Notes under the pieces: model-generated | What the model was told of the DNA's origin: nothing | The model's database searches: none | The model's input: only the letters and a program-made list of their open reading frames with translations | Shown: piece by piece, positions 8,424-16,600 of the stretch | Position numbering within the stretch: position 1 is the first letter of the stretch | Layout: each line of letters begins with the position of its first letter | Program-made: the position numbers and the translations under genes | From: Gammaproteobacteria bacterium | Lineage (GTDB): Bacteria > Pseudomonadota > Gammaproteobacteria > Steroidobacterales > Steroidobacteraceae | NCBI GenBank assembly: GCA_025355165.1 | Contig: JANYAD010000137.1 | Location: 1 to 35,305, forward strand | Direction: 5' to 3' | Length of the DNA: 35,305 nucleotides

Positions 8424-10249
8424 GGCAGCAGGGACTCGCAGTCGGCATCTTTGGCGAGGCCGCGATCGATGAGCACCAACTTTGAATCGTGCCCCCGGAC
8501 TCCCACTGAGGGCTTCGCCAGCGTTCCGCCGATTACAACCGGCGCGCGCCATTGCAGGAAACGCGTCGCTTTAGGATAGCCGCGCAGCGCCAAATCGAGA
8601 GTCTCGGTTTCCATGTGCATAGAGCCTTCGCCGGTGATCAGGACAGGCTCGGTATCGATAACCAACTTCCTGGCGGTGAAGGTGCCGCCGTGAGCCTCGA
8701 AGTGGGCAATGCCGCAGCGCAGCGCCACCTCCTTTTGGCTCTTCGCGAGCAGCAAGCCTAACCCTTTGAGATCGAGTCCAGTCATTTCCGCCAGCGATTC
8801 GCGGATGACCCCGCTGCGCAGCGTAGCTACCATCGTCCCCTCGGCGCTCGCACCGAATTCGTGCACGGATTTTCCCTGGCCTGCCAGATTTGCTTGCACG
8901 GCGAGCGGCCCATCGAGCGCGGGCGGGCCGGCTTTTCTGCGCGCATATTGTCCCATTTGCAAACCGCCGATCTTAAGGTCCAAGCGCACAGCGGGATTTT
9001 CTTTGCGCGCGTCGATCTTCAGTTGTGCATCGAGCTTACCGCCCGCGATCTCCGCCAGCCACTGGGTTACCGATAGCACGCCTCGCTCTATCCTCGCTTT
9101 GGCCGCGACCGACGTCAGAACGATTCGACTGGCCTCAAAACGCCGCGCACGATATTTGATCGTTGCATCGGATGTGCGCAACGCTTGCGGACTGAAGCTC
9201 GCGTTCGATAGCAGCATGGGCTGCGCCGGCCCCACTTCGGGATCGCGGCCCGCGGCGCTCGCTCCGATATCCGCCAAACGCAGCAATTGAGAATTCAAGT
9301 CTGCATCAATATCCGATCGCCCGATCGAGCCTTTGACGGACACGGTGCCCCGAAGATCGCTTTGCCCGGAGGTGAAGACAAGGTCGCTGTACGTCGATGT
9401 CTCGCCGCGCCGCGTCAACTTGCCTAACAGGCGATAGCTGCCGGTGTCGATAAACGTCGCGCCCGTCAGATAGTAAAAGTCTTTCAGGTCCGCGCCGCTC
9501 GCTTCAAAGACGCCATCTAAATTATCCAAATCGAAAGATTTCAACAGGGTTCCCTTGCCTGATATATGCGACCCGCTCGAGCGCTCGTTGAAGATAAAGC
9601 CATAGGGCGTATTTGCACTAACCGTGCGAAGCGGGTCGCCGGTGATGTCAAAGTTCATCGGCCGGCCGTTTAGTTGCCCTTTCCCCTCGATTCGCAACGC
9701 TCCCGCAGCGCCGGTACCTATGAGCTCTTGAGCCGATACGGTGCCATCGAACTGCCGGTGGCGTAGCGCATCATCAAGAAACACCCGGGCGCCTGGCACG
9801 GAGAGCGAGTGCACAATCGGCAGGCCCACCGGCGGATTGTGGTCTGGATTTTTGAGCTGCCAATTGGCATGCCCCGTGGCGTCGCAGAAAAAATGCAGCG
9901 TCACCGCATCCATTTCCAAACTCTCGAAGCTCGAGGCCCAAGCGCGCCAGGGCGCCCTGAACACAGCCGTGAGCTTGCCGATCTCTGCCGCGGTGCCGGC
10001 AGGAGCCCAGTTCGGACTGCCTATCGTCACCCGTTCGGCGACAAGCCGCGGGTGCGACGAGAATATGTTCAGCCTCAGCGCCCCATCCACCCGGATCTCG
10101 CGCTCCGTGCTCCGGGCGATAAATCTCACCAGGGGCCCGGACAGATATCCCGCCTCGAGGGCGGCCCCGAGAACCAATCCAATACCGAGGACGGCGAGCA
10201 GCCCCCATCCGACCCACTTCAACCCGCGACGCAGCATCCCGACAATCAT
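8420..10249 (-). CDS. AsmA family envelope protein
   Basis: 609 residues, close to the length of E. coli AsmA. One N-terminal membrane anchor (about residues 12-35, LLAVLGIGLVLGAAL) is followed by a long periplasmic repeating-beta-groove region. The AsmA signature appears early: FIARSTEREIRVDGALRL, then GSPNWAPAGTAAEIGKL and the mixed beta C-terminal portion with GSMHMETETLDLALRGYPK. AsmA-like proteins are implicated in lipid handling between the membranes and outer-membrane homeostasis. No clear ribosome site precedes ATG 10249; an alternative ATG at 10237 is possible. Its stop overlaps the DsbA-like start. Divergent from the copper monooxygenase operon. Confidence 0.88.
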   Translation of the reverse strand: MIVGMLRRGLKWVGWGLLAVLGIGLVLGAALEAGYLSGPLVRFIARSTEREIRVDGALRLNIFSSHPRLVAERVTIGSPNWAPAGTAAEIGKLTAVFRAPWRAWASSFESLEMDAVTLHFFCDATGHANWQLKNPDHNPPVGLPIVHSLSVPGARVFLDDALRHRQFDGTVSAQELIGTGAAGALRIEGKGQLNGRPMNFDITGDPLRTVSANTPYGFIFNERSSGSHISGKGTLLKSFDLDNLDGVFEASGADLKDFYYLTGATFIDTGSYRLLGKLTRRGETSTYSDLVFTSGQSDLRGTVSVKGSIGRSDIDADLNSQLLRLADIGASAAGRDPEVGPAQPMLLSNASFSPQALRTSDATIKYRARRFEASRIVLTSVAAKARIERGVLSVTQWLAEIAGGKLDAQLKIDARKENPAVRLDLKIGGLQMGQYARRKAGPPALDGPLAVQANLAGQGKSVHEFGASAEGTMVATLRSGVIRESLAEMTGLDLKGLGLLLAKSQKEVALRCGIAHFEAHGGTFTARKLVIDTEPVLITGEGSMHMETETLDLALRGYPKATRFLQWRAPVVIGGTLAKPSVGVRGHDSKLVLIDRGLAKDADCESLLP

Positions 10250-10251
10250 GG

Positions 10252-10310
10252 CGCATTAACGCACGAAATGCGTGGCTTCTCGCGACAGCCCTTACATAGG
10301 GTGGCATAAT
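10252..10310 (+). promoter_or_regulatory. Candidate promoter and inverted repeat ahead of the redoxin operon
   Basis: GCGACA (10282-10287, last four bases matching the -35 consensus) and CATAAT (10305-10310, five of six) are spaced 17 bp. Upstream, the inverted repeat CGCATT / AATGCG (10252-10257 and 10267-10272, 9-base loop) lies between this promoter and the divergent asmA-like gene and could be a regulator site; the operon encodes its own TetR-type protein. Assignment is by eye. Confidence 0.4.
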
Positions 10311-10327
10311 CGCACCGAAACGTTGAT

Positions 10328-10342
10328 CCCGCGCTACGCGGG
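10328..10342 (+). other. GC hairpin in the 5' leader of the redoxin operon
   Basis: A perfect 6-bp stem, CCCGCG and CGCGGG, with a 3-base loop, lying about 20 bases past the candidate -10 box and 38 bases before the main ATG. It could affect mRNA stability or translation. No T-run follows, so it is not an obvious terminator. Confidence 0.4.
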
Positions 10343-10350
10343 CAAAAGCC

Positions 10351-10383
10351 ATGGCAAACCACTTGGGGACGGCTGACACATGA
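10351..10383 (+). CDS. Possible 10-codon leader peptide overlapping the redoxin-PHM start
   Basis: ATG 10351 opens a ten-codon frame (MANHLGTADT) whose TGA (10381-10383) overlaps the ATG of the next gene as ATGA. There is no strong ribosome site, so this may be chance. The exact stop/start overlap would allow translational coupling. Confidence 0.2.
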   Translation: MANHLGTADT

Positions 10384-12461
10384 AAAAGACTCGTACATCC
10401 GTTGCTGCTGCGTTAATGGCGGTCGCCGGCCTAAGCTACATGGGCTGGAGCGGCGCTACGGCCAATCTCGCGGCCAAAGTTCCTGTCGAGGTCGTGCAGC
10501 CCGTCACGGTAGATGACTTTCGCCTCTCCGATCAGAATTTGCACTCGCATGAGTTGCGTCAGCTAGGGGACGCCAGTGCGGTTGTGCTCATTACCCAGGC
10601 CAATAGCTGTCCCGTCAGCCGCAACACAAGCGCGGCCGTGAAAGCGCTACAGGAGCAATACGCCTCGAAGGGCGTCGAGTTTTTCATGCTGAATTCCACG
10701 CCGATAGACAAGCGTGAGGCGATCCTCGCGGAGGCAAAATCTTACGGCTACAGCCTGCCGATTTTGATGGACTCCAATCAATTGGTCGGAGAACAGCTGG
10801 GCGTAACTCGCTCGGCGGAAGCCATCGTCATTGATCCGAAGACTTGGAAAATTGTCTATCGCGGACCGATTGACGACAAAGTGACCTATGAGCGTCAAAA
10901 GGCTGCGGCCGAGCACACCTGGGTCAAGGACGCACTCGATGCGCAATTGGCGGGCAAGCCGGTTGCAGTTGCTCGGCAAGAAGCAGTTGGTTGTCTCGTA
11001 GACTTTCCGGAACGCGCCAAGATGGCCACGAGCAAGCCCACCTTCGTCAAAGATATTGCTCCCATGTTCGAAGGCAAGTGCGTATCGTGCCATGAGCCGG
11101 GCGGCATTGGCCCCATGCCCTTCACGAAGTTCGAAGAGATTGCCCCGTTTGCACCGATGATTCGCGAGATGATTCGTACGCAACGCATGCCACCATGGCG
11201 CGCGGACCCGAGTATCGGTCATTTCCTCGGCGACCGAAGCCTCTCGGCCACGCAGATCAAAACACTGGTGCACTGGGTCGAAGCGGGCGCACCGCGCGGC
11301 ACGGGTCCTGATCCCTTGGCCGCCAAGACCTTTACCGCGCCTGAATGGCCGCTGGGCAAGCCCGACCTAGTGCTGGACATTCCCGCGTACACAATACCGG
11401 CCAATGGCATCGTCGATTACCAGCGACCCTACGTTGTTAATCCTTTGAAGGAAGGAAAATGGCTGCGCGCCTCAACCATCAAGGTCGTGAATCGCCAGAC
11501 CGTGCATCACATTCTCACCGGCTACTTAGCCGAAGTCCCGGCACCCGGCCAAGTGGCTAACGAGAGCAAATGGGGAACTTCATTGGGCGGCTATGCGGTG
11601 GGCGCAGAGTCTTTCGAAGAGCCCGTCAACACCGGCGCGTATATACCCCCGGGCGGCGCCATCGGCTTCCAGGTTCACTACACGCCATACGGCCAGGAAG
11701 TCACCGAGCATTCGCAAATTGCACTGTATTTCCACAAGGATAAGCCGAAGTACGTGATGCGCAACTCGGTGGTGTTGAACGCCAACATCGTCATTCCGGC
11801 CAACACGGAAAGCACCGAATTGCAGGCTTACATCGATGTGCCGAAGGACATGATGCTGTACGGTGCCTTCCCGCACGCGCATTATCGCGGCGCATCCTCG
11901 CAGTTCTGGCTGATCGAGCCGGACGGCAAGAAAACCTTGCTCGTATCCCTGCCCCACTATGACTTCAACTGGCAGCGCGAATATAATTTTGTTCAGCCGG
12001 TCAAGGTGGCGGCGGGATCCAAACTGCTGGCGGTCTACACCTACGATAACTCGGTCAGAAATCCGGCAAACCCGGATCACAACCGCGTCGTGCCCTGGGG
12101 CGATCAATCCTTCGACGAAATGCTCTACACCGCATTCCATTACGAGTGGATCGGAGAGACCTCGGACAAGATGGACCAGTACAAGGCCTACGATAAGGAG
12201 ATGAACGACAACCGATTGTTCGGCATGCTCGATTCCAAAATGAACGGCAAGCTGGACTTGTCGGAATTGACCGGACCGATCGGCAAAGAGTTTGCCGCGA
12301 GCTTCGCCAAAATCGACACCGACCATGACGGCTTCATCGAGCCGAACGAATTAGCGGCAGCTCAAGCGTCCATGCAGAAGCGGCATCAGGCGCAGCAAGG
12401 CGCAGGATCTCCCGCTGCGACGGCGGCGCCGGCAGGCGACAAAACCGGAGGCGGTCAGTAG
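10380..12461 (+). CDS. Secreted redoxin / cytochrome c / PHM-like copper monooxygenase / EF-hand fusion
   Basis: A 693-residue exported protein with four modules. After a signal sequence (about residues 1-28) comes an AhpC/TSA-type redoxin with a single active-site-like cysteine, Cys77 in NSCPVSR, and another at Cys205. Next is a c-type cytochrome motif CVSCH (234-238) with GPMPF and a candidate axial Met270 in QRMPPW. Residues about 330-590 match the copper type II ascorbate-dependent monooxygenase (PHM/DBH) fold, with the expected ligands: His376-His377, His433 (QVHYTPYG), His499 and His501 (PHAHYRG), and Met581. The C-terminus has two EF-hand-like loops, 618-629 and the good DTDHDGFIEPNE at 646-657, then a low-complexity tail. 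The modules suggest periplasmic redox or hydroxylation chemistry with internal electron transfer; the substrate is unknown. First gene of a probable three-gene operon. Confidence 0.88.
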   Translation: MKKTRTSVAAALMAVAGLSYMGWSGATANLAAKVPVEVVQPVTVDDFRLSDQNLHSHELRQLGDASAVVLITQANSCPVSRNTSAAVKALQEQYASKGVEFFMLNSTPIDKREAILAEAKSYGYSLPILMDSNQLVGEQLGVTRSAEAIVIDPKTWKIVYRGPIDDKVTYERQKAAAEHTWVKDALDAQLAGKPVAVARQEAVGCLVDFPERAKMATSKPTFVKDIAPMFEGKCVSCHEPGGIGPMPFTKFEEIAPFAPMIREMIRTQRMPPWRADPSIGHFLGDRSLSATQIKTLVHWVEAGAPRGTGPDPLAAKTFTAPEWPLGKPDLVLDIPAYTIPANGIVDYQRPYVVNPLKEGKWLRASTIKVVNRQTVHHILTGYLAEVPAPGQVANESKWGTSLGGYAVGAESFEEPVNTGAYIPPGGAIGFQVHYTPYGQEVTEHSQIALYFHKDKPKYVMRNSVVLNANIVIPANTESTELQAYIDVPKDMMLYGAFPHAHYRGASSQFWLIEPDGKKTLLVSLPHYDFNWQREYNFVQPVKVAAGSKLLAVYTYDNSVRNPANPDHNRVVPWGDQSFDEMLYTAFHYEWIGETSDKMDQYKAYDKEMNDNRLFGMLDSKMNGKLDLSELTGPIGKEFAASFAKIDTDHDGFIEPNELAAAQASMQKRHQAQQGAGSPAATAAPAGDKTGGGQ

Positions 12462-12504
12462 CATCACCGCGCGGCCAGGAGCGTGTCTGAGTTCCTCTGA
12501 TTCG

Positions 12505-13125
12505 TTGAAGGGATCCGCGCGGGCCGTCGCAGCGGCTTTCATTCTGGTGTTGGGCATGTGCGCATTCTCCGGCGCGCGTGCCCAAGGACTGGCGCGCTTG
12601 CACATCGGTGCCCCCTCCCCGGCCTTCAGTGCACAGGGGGCTGATGGAAAGCTGCACCGGCTACGCGATTACGCCGGGAAAATCGTGCTGTTGGAATGGA
12701 CCAGTCCGGTATGCCCGTTCACGGCGGTTAAATACCAGAACGGCGCAATGCAGGCTTTGCAACGCTACGCTGCAGCGCACGGCATCGTTTGGCTTTCGAT
12801 CGACACGGCCGCACCGGATAAGGTCGGTTACCTAAGCGCCGTTGCCGCGCGTGCGCGTGTGGCTCAGATGGGAGCGATGATTACCGCGTTCCTATTCGAC
12901 GCGGACGGCAGCATCGCGCGCAGCTACGGCGCCAAAACGACGCCCAGTTTTTTCCTCCTCGATCGCAACGGCAAGCTGGCCTACCAGGGGGCAATGGACG
13001 AGCAAATCTTTGCCGATCAGGATACCGGACGCGAATACCTGAAAAGAGCACTGACGGACCTGCTCGCAGGCCGTCGTGTCGCGGATCCGGAAACTCAGCC
13101 CCGGGGCTGCGCGATAGAATACTGA
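12505..13125 (+). CDS. Secreted thioredoxin-fold redoxin (AhpC/TSA-like)
   Basis: About 206 residues with a signal peptide (KGSARAVAAAFILVLGMCAF, cleavage near GARA), then a redoxin domain: IGAPSPAF, LLEWTSPVCPFTAVKY with one conserved-type cysteine in CPF, and TPSFFLLDRNGKLAYQGAMD carrying the cis-proline. A final cysteine is near the C-terminus (RGCAIEY). It lacks the CxxC of thioredoxins. It parallels the N-terminal module of the preceding fusion and probably works with it in the periplasm. The start is uncertain: TTG 12505 keeps the signal peptide but has no ribosome site; an in-frame CTG at 12487 lies five bases after AGGAG. Six bases separate its stop from the TetR-type gene. Confidence 0.82.
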   Translation: MKGSARAVAAAFILVLGMCAFSGARAQGLARLHIGAPSPAFSAQGADGKLHRLRDYAGKIVLLEWTSPVCPFTAVKYQNGAMQALQRYAAAHGIVWLSIDTAAPDKVGYLSAVAARARVAQMGAMITAFLFDADGSIARSYGAKTTPSFFLLDRNGKLAYQGAMDEQIFADQDTGREYLKRALTDLLAGRRVADPETQPRGCAIEY

Positions 13126-13131
13126 GCGCAA

Positions 13132-14397
13132 ATGACAGTGGCCGGAAAAAACACAGCAGCTGCGCGGCGCTCTGATGCCGCGCGAAAATCCCGGCGCGAA
13201 CAGCTGCTTGATGAAGCCGCCCGGGAGCTGAACTCCAAGGGCATTTCCATGACATCCTTGACTGCCGTGGCTGACAAGCTGGGGTTTTCCCGTGCATCGC
13301 TCTATTACTACGTGGAAGATCGCGAGGACCTGATGTTTCAGGTGTACTTACGCTCATCCGAAATCATGGCTCGCCGCTTAGGGGAAGCGGCGCAATCTGC
13401 CGCCAGCGTTCTGCAGGTCGTCGGCAACTTTCTCAGCCTGACCTTGGATCCGAGGGAACCGGAACTCGCGGCCTTGAGCGAGATTGGGCTTTTGGATCAA
13501 GCGGCGCGCGAAACGGTGCTGGGCGTGTTCGAAGCGGTCGTCGCACGGCTTGCCAGTCTGCTTGAGGCGGGTGCAAGAGCAGGCGATATACGCCAATGCG
13601 ATTTTGCCATCGCCGCGCGGACCATTATCAGCATCATCCATTCGATCCCGCTGAACTCTCCCTTGGCTCTCGCGCTGCGGGTAACGCGGCGCGACATCAT
13701 TGCCGCGGCGAAAGACATATTGGCCAATGGCTGGGCTGCCGACAGAGCCGCAGAGGTGAACCCTCCCCCCATCGACTTCGGGCCGCTGCTGACACCTCCC
13801 GGGGGCCTTTTCGATCGCGTCGCCCAATTCGAGGCCAAGCGCGAAAAGATTCTCGCCGCAGCCTCGCAGCTTTTTAACCGGCGGGGTGCGGACACAACTT
13901 CCCTGGACGACATCGCTGCGGCGGTCGGGGCCACCAAGCGGACCCTATATCATTACGTGGGCGACAAACCCACCATTCTCTCCGCCTGCTACGCGCGTAC
14001 TCACCGGATCTTTTCGTTCATTCGCGAGCAAGCCGCCGCGCAGGGCGGCACAGCCGCGGACACCCTCATTGCCGTACTGCGCGCCAACTCGATATCGCAT
14101 CAGCGCGATGATATCGAGCCGCTGCGCTCCTCCACAGGCTACGACTCCTTGAGCGATGAGGAAAAGATTCTCGCTACCGAGCGCGGCAGAGTGTTGGTGC
14201 AGGCGTACCGTGCGCTTTGCAGGGAGGCGCATAGCGAGCGCTCCATGCGAGATGTGAACCGCGATTGCCTGTTGCTCTTCTTGCGCGGCGCCGGCAGCTG
14301 GCTCGCAAAGGGATTGGTCCGCGGGGATGATCAACGCAGAGCGCAGATCGCCGCGCAGATCGCCGAGCTGCTGCGCGTGGGTTTGAGGCCGCTTTAG
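13132..14397 (+). CDS. Tandem TetR-family transcriptional regulator with two DNA-binding domains
   Basis: A 421-residue chain made of two TetR units. The first TetR_N domain covers about residues 21-68 (SMTSLTAVADKLGFSRASLYYYVEDREDL), followed by a helical ligand-type domain to about 205. A proline-rich linker (210-225) leads to the second TetR_N domain at about 238-284 (ADTTSLDDIAAAVGATKRTLYHYVGDK) and a second helical domain. Ordinary TetR proteins are about 200 residues and bind as dimers, so this may act as a single-chain pseudo-dimer. Both recognition helices look intact and differ in sequence. Six bases downstream of the redoxin gene, it is likely the operon's own regulator. It converges on the GH39-like gene. 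Confidence 0.9.
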   Translation: MTVAGKNTAAARRSDAARKSRREQLLDEAARELNSKGISMTSLTAVADKLGFSRASLYYYVEDREDLMFQVYLRSSEIMARRLGEAAQSAASVLQVVGNFLSLTLDPREPELAALSEIGLLDQAARETVLGVFEAVVARLASLLEAGARAGDIRQCDFAIAARTIISIIHSIPLNSPLALALRVTRRDIIAAAKDILANGWAADRAAEVNPPPIDFGPLLTPPGGLFDRVAQFEAKREKILAAASQLFNRRGADTTSLDDIAAAVGATKRTLYHYVGDKPTILSACYARTHRIFSFIREQAAAQGGTAADTLIAVLRANSISHQRDDIEPLRSSTGYDSLSDEEKILATERGRVLVQAYRALCREAHSERSMRDVNRDCLLLFLRGAGSWLAKGLVRGDDQRRAQIAAQIAELLRVGLRPL

Positions 14398-14409
14398 GAG
14401 GCTATGAAC

Positions 14410-15762
14410 TTAATTCGCGCTGATCACGATCAATTCGACGCCGGGCGGCGCAAGCGGTGCCTGCAAATGCAGGCTGGGTCCCATTTGGACACGCTTGTCG
14501 AGCAGCGTGAAATTTGTGCGATCATCGATGCGGTAACGTTTTACCTGGTACTTGCCCGATGACGGCAGATTGATGGTGGCATCGTAGCCCGCGTTGTCGT
14601 GGTACTGCGGCGTGATCCGCTGAGGAAGGCCGGTGTCTGCATTTTTGCGCGGCAGGTAGGTCGGCGCGAGCTGATAATTGCTGATTAAAATTTGCACCAG
14701 CCGCCGATCTTGCGAGCGGCCCGCCGCCAAGGCGAATCCTACGTCATCGCCGCCGGCCGTTCTTATCAATATCGGCGTGCTTTTCAATGCGCCGAAGGCA
14801 GCGAGCGCGTGAGCCACTTCCTCCGGCATTCCCCGTGCATCCGCCGTTTGCGCATCGATGGGCCCGCCCAGCATGTAAATGAGCGCGCTGGTTACAAAAG
14901 CAGCGCGAGCAGCTTTTGACATGTCTTCCGTGGCAGGATCGATGTTCCACTCATCCAAGATGCTCTTGGTCGAACCGGCGCCATGGGCATCGAGTATCTG
15001 CCGAAGCTGCCGCGCGATCGAAACGAAAACGTAAGGATCGTTCGAATCCGCCGCAAAGCAATGCCAGGAAAAGAAATCCAGCGGCAGTCGATTGGCGTGC
15101 ACCACATCAATGAAATTTTCGCGATAGGCCCCGGCCAGCAACGGCTGCGCGAGCGCAGGTCCGCCGACAAGCGCTTCCTCATCCGCGCTCTGAATGGCGC
15201 GAGCGATCTTGTCGTAAAGCGCGTAGTAATCCACGGGCGTGCCGTTCCCAGAGCGCTTCGAATCCGGTTCATTGCCGATTTCCCAATAGCGCACGGCGTA
15301 CTTGAAGCCATTTCCCCAGCCCTTGTTGTAATGCAGTGCCATGTGGCGCGCAATTTGCGCGTATTTTTCAAGCTCCAATGGACTGTCGGCAGGCTCGCCC
15401 GCGAGCCGTAACAAGGGTTCGGCCCCCGCGGTTTTGATCGCGCCGATCAGCCGATCGGTTGGAGCAAAGTTATAGCTGTTCGGGTTGTCGGCTTCGGCAT
15501 TAATATTCGGGAAAATGCTGTCCGCACCCGGCCCGAGCGCGACGTCCAAGTGCACCAAGTCTATGTGTGCAGCCTTATAGAAGGCCGTGCCATCGACGGT
15601 GAAAGCTTGCACGCCGCTGAAGGGACGCAACGCTCCCACTGTGATCGCGGCATCGACGCTGATTTTTCGAAATATCGGCTCCTCGTCCGTTGCACAAACG
15701 GCACCGCTGAGCGCGGACATGATACTCGCCGCGATAGCGACGAGACTCGCTCGCGTAGGCAT
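14410..15762 (-). CDS. Secreted glycoside hydrolase, GH39-like (clan GH-A)
   Basis: 450 residues with a signal peptide (about 1-24, cleavage near VCAT). The body reads as a clan GH-A TIM barrel: the acid/base motif WEIGNEP (Glu165), SWHCF at 232-236, and a candidate nucleophile Glu271 in LDEWN. This pairing matches GH39, which includes beta-xylosidases and alpha-L-iduronidase-type enzymes. A small beta-rich C-terminal part follows (YQVKRYRIDD, then LQAPLAPPGVELIVI). The substrate cannot be told from sequence; it probably cleaves a glycoside in the periplasm. It is the last gene of the island's minus-strand run, 16 bases after the cyclase stop, and 12 bases from the converging TetR stop. Confidence 0.82.
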   Translation of the reverse strand: MPTRASLVAIAASIMSALSGAVCATDEEPIFRKISVDAAITVGALRPFSGVQAFTVDGTAFYKAAHIDLVHLDVALGPGADSIFPNINAEADNPNSYNFAPTDRLIGAIKTAGAEPLLRLAGEPADSPLELEKYAQIARHMALHYNKGWGNGFKYAVRYWEIGNEPDSKRSGNGTPVDYYALYDKIARAIQSADEEALVGGPALAQPLLAGAYRENFIDVVHANRLPLDFFSWHCFAADSNDPYVFVSIARQLRQILDAHGAGSTKSILDEWNIDPATEDMSKAARAAFVTSALIYMLGGPIDAQTADARGMPEEVAHALAAFGALKSTPILIRTAGGDDVGFALAAGRSQDRRLVQILISNYQLAPTYLPRKNADTGLPQRITPQYHDNAGYDATINLPSSGKYQVKRYRIDDRTNFTLLDKRVQMGPSLHLQAPLAPPGVELIVISAN

Positions 15763-15778
15763 CGTTCAGGCGTTCAGG

Positions 15779-16573
15779 TCAGCCGCCGCTCTGGGGTACG
15801 AGCGCCAATACTCGCAACGGACTGCCCGAGCCGTTCACTATTTTGAGCGGAGGCGCGATCACCACAGCGCCGGTCGGGGGCAGTTGGTCTAAGTTCGTGA
15901 GGCTAGCCAGACCGAATCGATTGGCGCCGTGCATGATGGTGTGGCAGGGAAACATTGGGTTGAACGTGGCCGCCTGGCCTGCGTCGGTGCCTACCGTCTC
16001 CACCCCGACACCCAGAATATCGCGCTCGCGCGCGAGAAAAGGCACGCACTCGGGATGAAAGCCCGGGGTGTGAGGTCCGTCCGCGCCAATATTGAGGAAA
16101 GACTCCCCCGGGCGTTTGGACCAATCGGTTCGAATCAGCACCCATGCGCGGCTGGGAATGCGGCCATGGCGCTTCTCCCAGTCCTCGACGATGGCCTGGG
16201 TAAGCAGAAAATCAGCGCTGCCGCGCACCTGCGCGGAGACATCGATGACACACGCAGGACCGATGAAGCGTTCGACGGGAATATTATGGGTCGCGTTATC
16301 CGGATAGTCCTTGCCGGTAACCCAATGGATGGGTGCATCGAAATGCGTGCCGGTATGCTCACCGCAACTGATGTTGTTCCAATACCAGGCCGGTCCGCGT
16401 GAGTCATAGCGCGAGATTTCTTCGAGCGCGAAGGGCTTCGATGGGGCAAATTGTTCCGGCAAGCGGATGGTTTGCGTTGCCGCCTCGAGCGCCACTGTCA
16501 GATCGACGACGCGAATGCCGCCGCGAACAATTCCTTCGACCAGTGCGGCAAGAGCTTGTGCATGAGTGGCCAT
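15779..16573 (-). CDS. Cyclase-family metal-dependent hydrolase (kynurenine-formamidase-like)
   Basis: 264 residues of the cyclase family (PF04199), which includes KynB formamidase, isatin hydrolase and some polyketide cyclases. The metal site is visible: HTGTHFDAPIH at residues 73-83, giving His73, His77 and Asp79 as ligands plus His83. RVVDLTVALE near the start and GVGVETVGTDAG in the C-terminal half are family elements. No signal peptide, so cytosolic. Reactions of this family are hydrolysis of amide, lactam or lactone bonds; no tryptophan 2,3-dioxygenase accompanies it, so I do not assign kynurenine metabolism. ATG 16573 has GAGA six bases upstream. It lies between the CDGSH-cupin and GH39-like genes and is probably cotranscribed. 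Confidence 0.87.
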   Translation of the reverse strand: MATHAQALAALVEGIVRGGIRVVDLTVALEAATQTIRLPEQFAPSKPFALEEISRYDSRGPAWYWNNISCGEHTGTHFDAPIHWVTGKDYPDNATHNIPVERFIGPACVIDVSAQVRGSADFLLTQAIVEDWEKRHGRIPSRAWVLIRTDWSKRPGESFLNIGADGPHTPGFHPECVPFLARERDILGVGVETVGTDAGQAATFNPMFPCHTIMHGANRFGLASLTNLDQLPPTGAVVIAPPLKIVNGSGSPLRVLALVPQSGG

Positions 16574-16600
16574 GTTATTTCTCGTTTTGGGCGAAGCGAT

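Noticed and set aside
11580-12326. 248-codon minus-strand frame opposite the copper monooxygenase
   Set aside because: Antisense of the copper-ligand region; no independent support.
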